From: Frankiales bacterium
GTDB taxonomy: Bacteria; Actinomycetota; Actinomycetes; Mycobacteriales; SCTD01
Assembly: GCA_025965755.1 (NCBI GenBank)
Contig: JAOPWI010000231.1
Span: 1-6,914 of the forward strand
Length of the DNA: 6,914 bases
Direction: 5' to 3'
The position numbers and the translations under genes were made by a program. Below, piece after piece: positions 5,804 to 6,914 of this stretch (its first letter is position 1; each line of letters begins with the position of its first letter). A model generated the notes under the pieces. It was not told the origin of the DNA, ran no database searches, and saw only the letters and a program-made list of their open reading frames with translations.

Positions 5804-6914
5804 GCGGCAGCTCCAGTCGCACCTCGGTGCCCTCGCCGGGGCCACTCACGACGACGGCCTTGCCGCCGTGCCGGGCCATCCTGCCGACCACCGACTCGGC
5901 CAGGCCCATCCGGTCCTGCGGCACCAGCTCGGGGACGAACCCGCGGCCGCGGTCACGCACGAACACCTCGACCCGGTCGGGGCCGACCTCGGCGTACAGC
6001 GACACGGTCGGGACCCCGGCGTGCTTGGCGGCGTTGAGCAGCGCCTCGCGGGTTCCGGCCACCAGCGCGGTGACCGGCTCGTCCAGCGGCAGGTCGCCGA
6101 CGACGACCGACTCGACCGCCATCCCGGTGGCCTCCTCCACGGCCGCCACCGCTTGCTCGAGCGCGCCGGCGAGCGTTCCGGCCGCGGGCTGCACCGGCCC
6201 GTACAGCCAGCTGCGCAGCTCGCGCTCCTGGCTGCGGGCCAGCCGGCTGACCTCGCGCGGGTCGTCGGCCGCCTTGCGGATGAGGGCGAGCGTCTGCAGC
6301 ACCGAGTCGTGCACGTGGGCGGCCACCTCGGCCCGCTCCTGGGAACGGATGCGCGCGCGCCGCTCCTGACCCAGCTCGGCCAGCGTGCCGGTCACCCAGG
6401 GCCCGGCCAGCAGGGCCAGCCCGGCCACCACCACGCCGGTGGACACCAGCCCGTCGCGGGCGGCGCCGAGCTCGCCGCGGGCGGCCAGGAAGCCGGCCAG
6501 GCCGGCCAGCAGCAGCGCCACCCCGAGCACCGCGCGCAGCAGGGCGCCGCGGGTGCCGAGGTTGAGCCAGCGGCGGCGCTGCGCCTCGTCGGCCTGCCGC
6601 CAGACGACGGCGACGCCCGCGGCGGCCAGCAGCAGCGGCAGCACGGAGGCGATTCCGGCCCGGGCGCTGCTCAGCAGGAGCATCCCGCCCAGGGTCAGCG
6701 CGCCGAGCGAGACCAGCTGGACCCAGGCGTGCTGCGAGCGCCGGGCCGCCGGCTGGGCGCCCTGCGGGTCCAGCGGCACGAGGAACCACAGGGCGGCGTA
6801 CGCGACGACCCCGACGCCCTGGGCCGTGGCCAGCACCGCGAACGCGATCCGGACGACCAGCACCGGCAGGTGCAGTTGGTCGGCGACGCCGGCGGCGACG
6901 CCGGCCACGACGCG
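5796..6914 (-). CDS. PspC-domain sensor histidine kinase (5' end outside window)
   Basis: The frame is open to the window edge, and codons at 6914-6909 add Arg-Val before the GTG at 6908, giving RVVAGVAAGVADQL, the inside of a PspC domain; the start is beyond the window. Counting from GTG 6908, the PspC region runs to about 46 and ends in YAALWFLVP. Further hydrophobic segments lie at about 62-80, 87-103, 124-143 and 154-172. The dimerisation/phosphoacceptor motif is HVHDSVLQTL with H200-D201 (His codon 6309-6311), the HisKA_3 type. The ATPase domain has REALLNAAKH (E288, N292, H296), DRGRGF (319-324), and MGL (334-336) with a final GEGTEVRLELP. It should autophosphorylate and pass phosphate to the regulator downstream, which it overlaps by 8 bp. 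PspC kinases of this layout resemble envelope-stress sensors; the signal itself is unknown. Confidence 0.93.
   Translation of the reverse strand, partial: RVVAGVAAGVADQLHLPVLVVRIAFAVLATAQGVGVVAYAALWFLVPLDPQGAQPAARRSQHAWVQLVSLGALTLGGMLLLSSARAGIASVLPLLLAAAGVAVVWRQADEAQRRRWLNLGTRGALLRAVLGVALLLAGLAGFLAARGELGAARDGLVSTGVVVAGLALLAGPWVTGTLAELGQERRARIRSQERAEVAAHVHDSVLQTLALIRKAADDPREVSRLARSQERELRSWLYGPVQPAAGTLAGALEQAVAAVEEATGMAVESVVVGDLPLDEPVTALVAGTREALLNAAKHAGVPTVSLYAEVGPDRVEVFVRDRGRGFVPELVPQDRMGLAESVVGRMARHGGKAVVVSGPGEGTEVRLELPRD
5811..5814 (-). promoter_or_regulatory. Ribosome binding site of the response regulator
   Basis: GGAG on the minus strand, 7 nt before GTG 5803 and inside the kinase coding sequence. 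It fixes the regulator start and favours coupled translation after the kinase. Confidence 0.65.

Noticed and set aside
5801..5845. Response regulator starting at 5845
   Set aside because: The extra 14 residues are read from within the kinase 3' end and do not resemble a receiver domain; GTG 5803 has a well-spaced GGAG.
4760..6037. Plus-strand open frame of 425 codons opposite the two-component genes
   Set aside because: It is antisense to clear response-regulator and kinase motifs and has the composition of a shadow.
6906..6914. Kinase starting at GTG 6906-6908 within the window
   Set aside because: The two codons upstream stay open and extend the PspC pattern (Arg-Val-Val-Ala-Gly-Val), so the start must be further out.

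Overview
The window is a very GC-rich stretch (well above 70 % G+C by eye) with near-universal G/C third codon positions, GTG starts and dense gene packing. It also encodes an F420-type (deazaflavin-dependent) oxidoreductase, an antigen-85-like esterase and a PspC-domain histidine kinase. Together these point to a high-GC actinomycete. I cannot name the genus from sequence alone. Nearly every base is coding: the only real intergenic gap is 53 bp (4669-4721). There is no RNA gene, CRISPR array, insertion sequence or prophage signature.

Left part (1-3329, plus strand): a tightly coupled four-gene operon, entered mid-gene. It holds the C-terminal part of a class I SAM-dependent methyltransferase (1-501), a polytopic heme/molybdopterin membrane oxidoreductase (509-1861), an uncharacterised four-helix membrane protein (1858-2298) and an extended-SDR nucleotide-sugar epimerase/dehydratase with a Cys/His insertion (2295-3329). 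The last three genes are linked by two ATGA stop/start overlaps, so they are probably made in fixed ratio. The most notable protein is the oxidoreductase. It has four membrane helices with conserved-looking histidines, then an internal twin-arginine motif before a fifth, weakly hydrophobic helix, then an exported sulfite-oxidase-type Mo domain. This is the layout expected of a membrane protein inserted jointly by Sec and Tat. The substrate and purpose of the operon are not known to me. A membrane redox module placed with a sugar epimerase and a methyltransferase suggests a cell-envelope or glycoconjugate modification pathway, but that is inference.

Middle part (3316-5156): a secreted antigen-85/esterase-D-like serine hydrolase on the minus strand (3316-4668) and, divergently, an F420-dependent nitroreductase/quinone-reductase-family protein on the plus strand (4722-5156). 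They share the 53-bp gap.

Right part (5153-6914, minus strand): a two-component system. The PspC-domain sensor histidine kinase (5796-6914, its start lies beyond the window) is transcribed first and overlaps by 8 bp a NarL/FixJ-type response regulator (5153-5803). It resembles the envelope-stress kinase/regulator pairs of Gram-positive bacteria.

Both convergent gene pairs overlap at their 3' ends: 14 bp at 3316-3329, and 4 bp at 5153-5156, where one CTAG palindrome supplies a TAG stop to both strands. No room is left for intergenic terminators at either junction.
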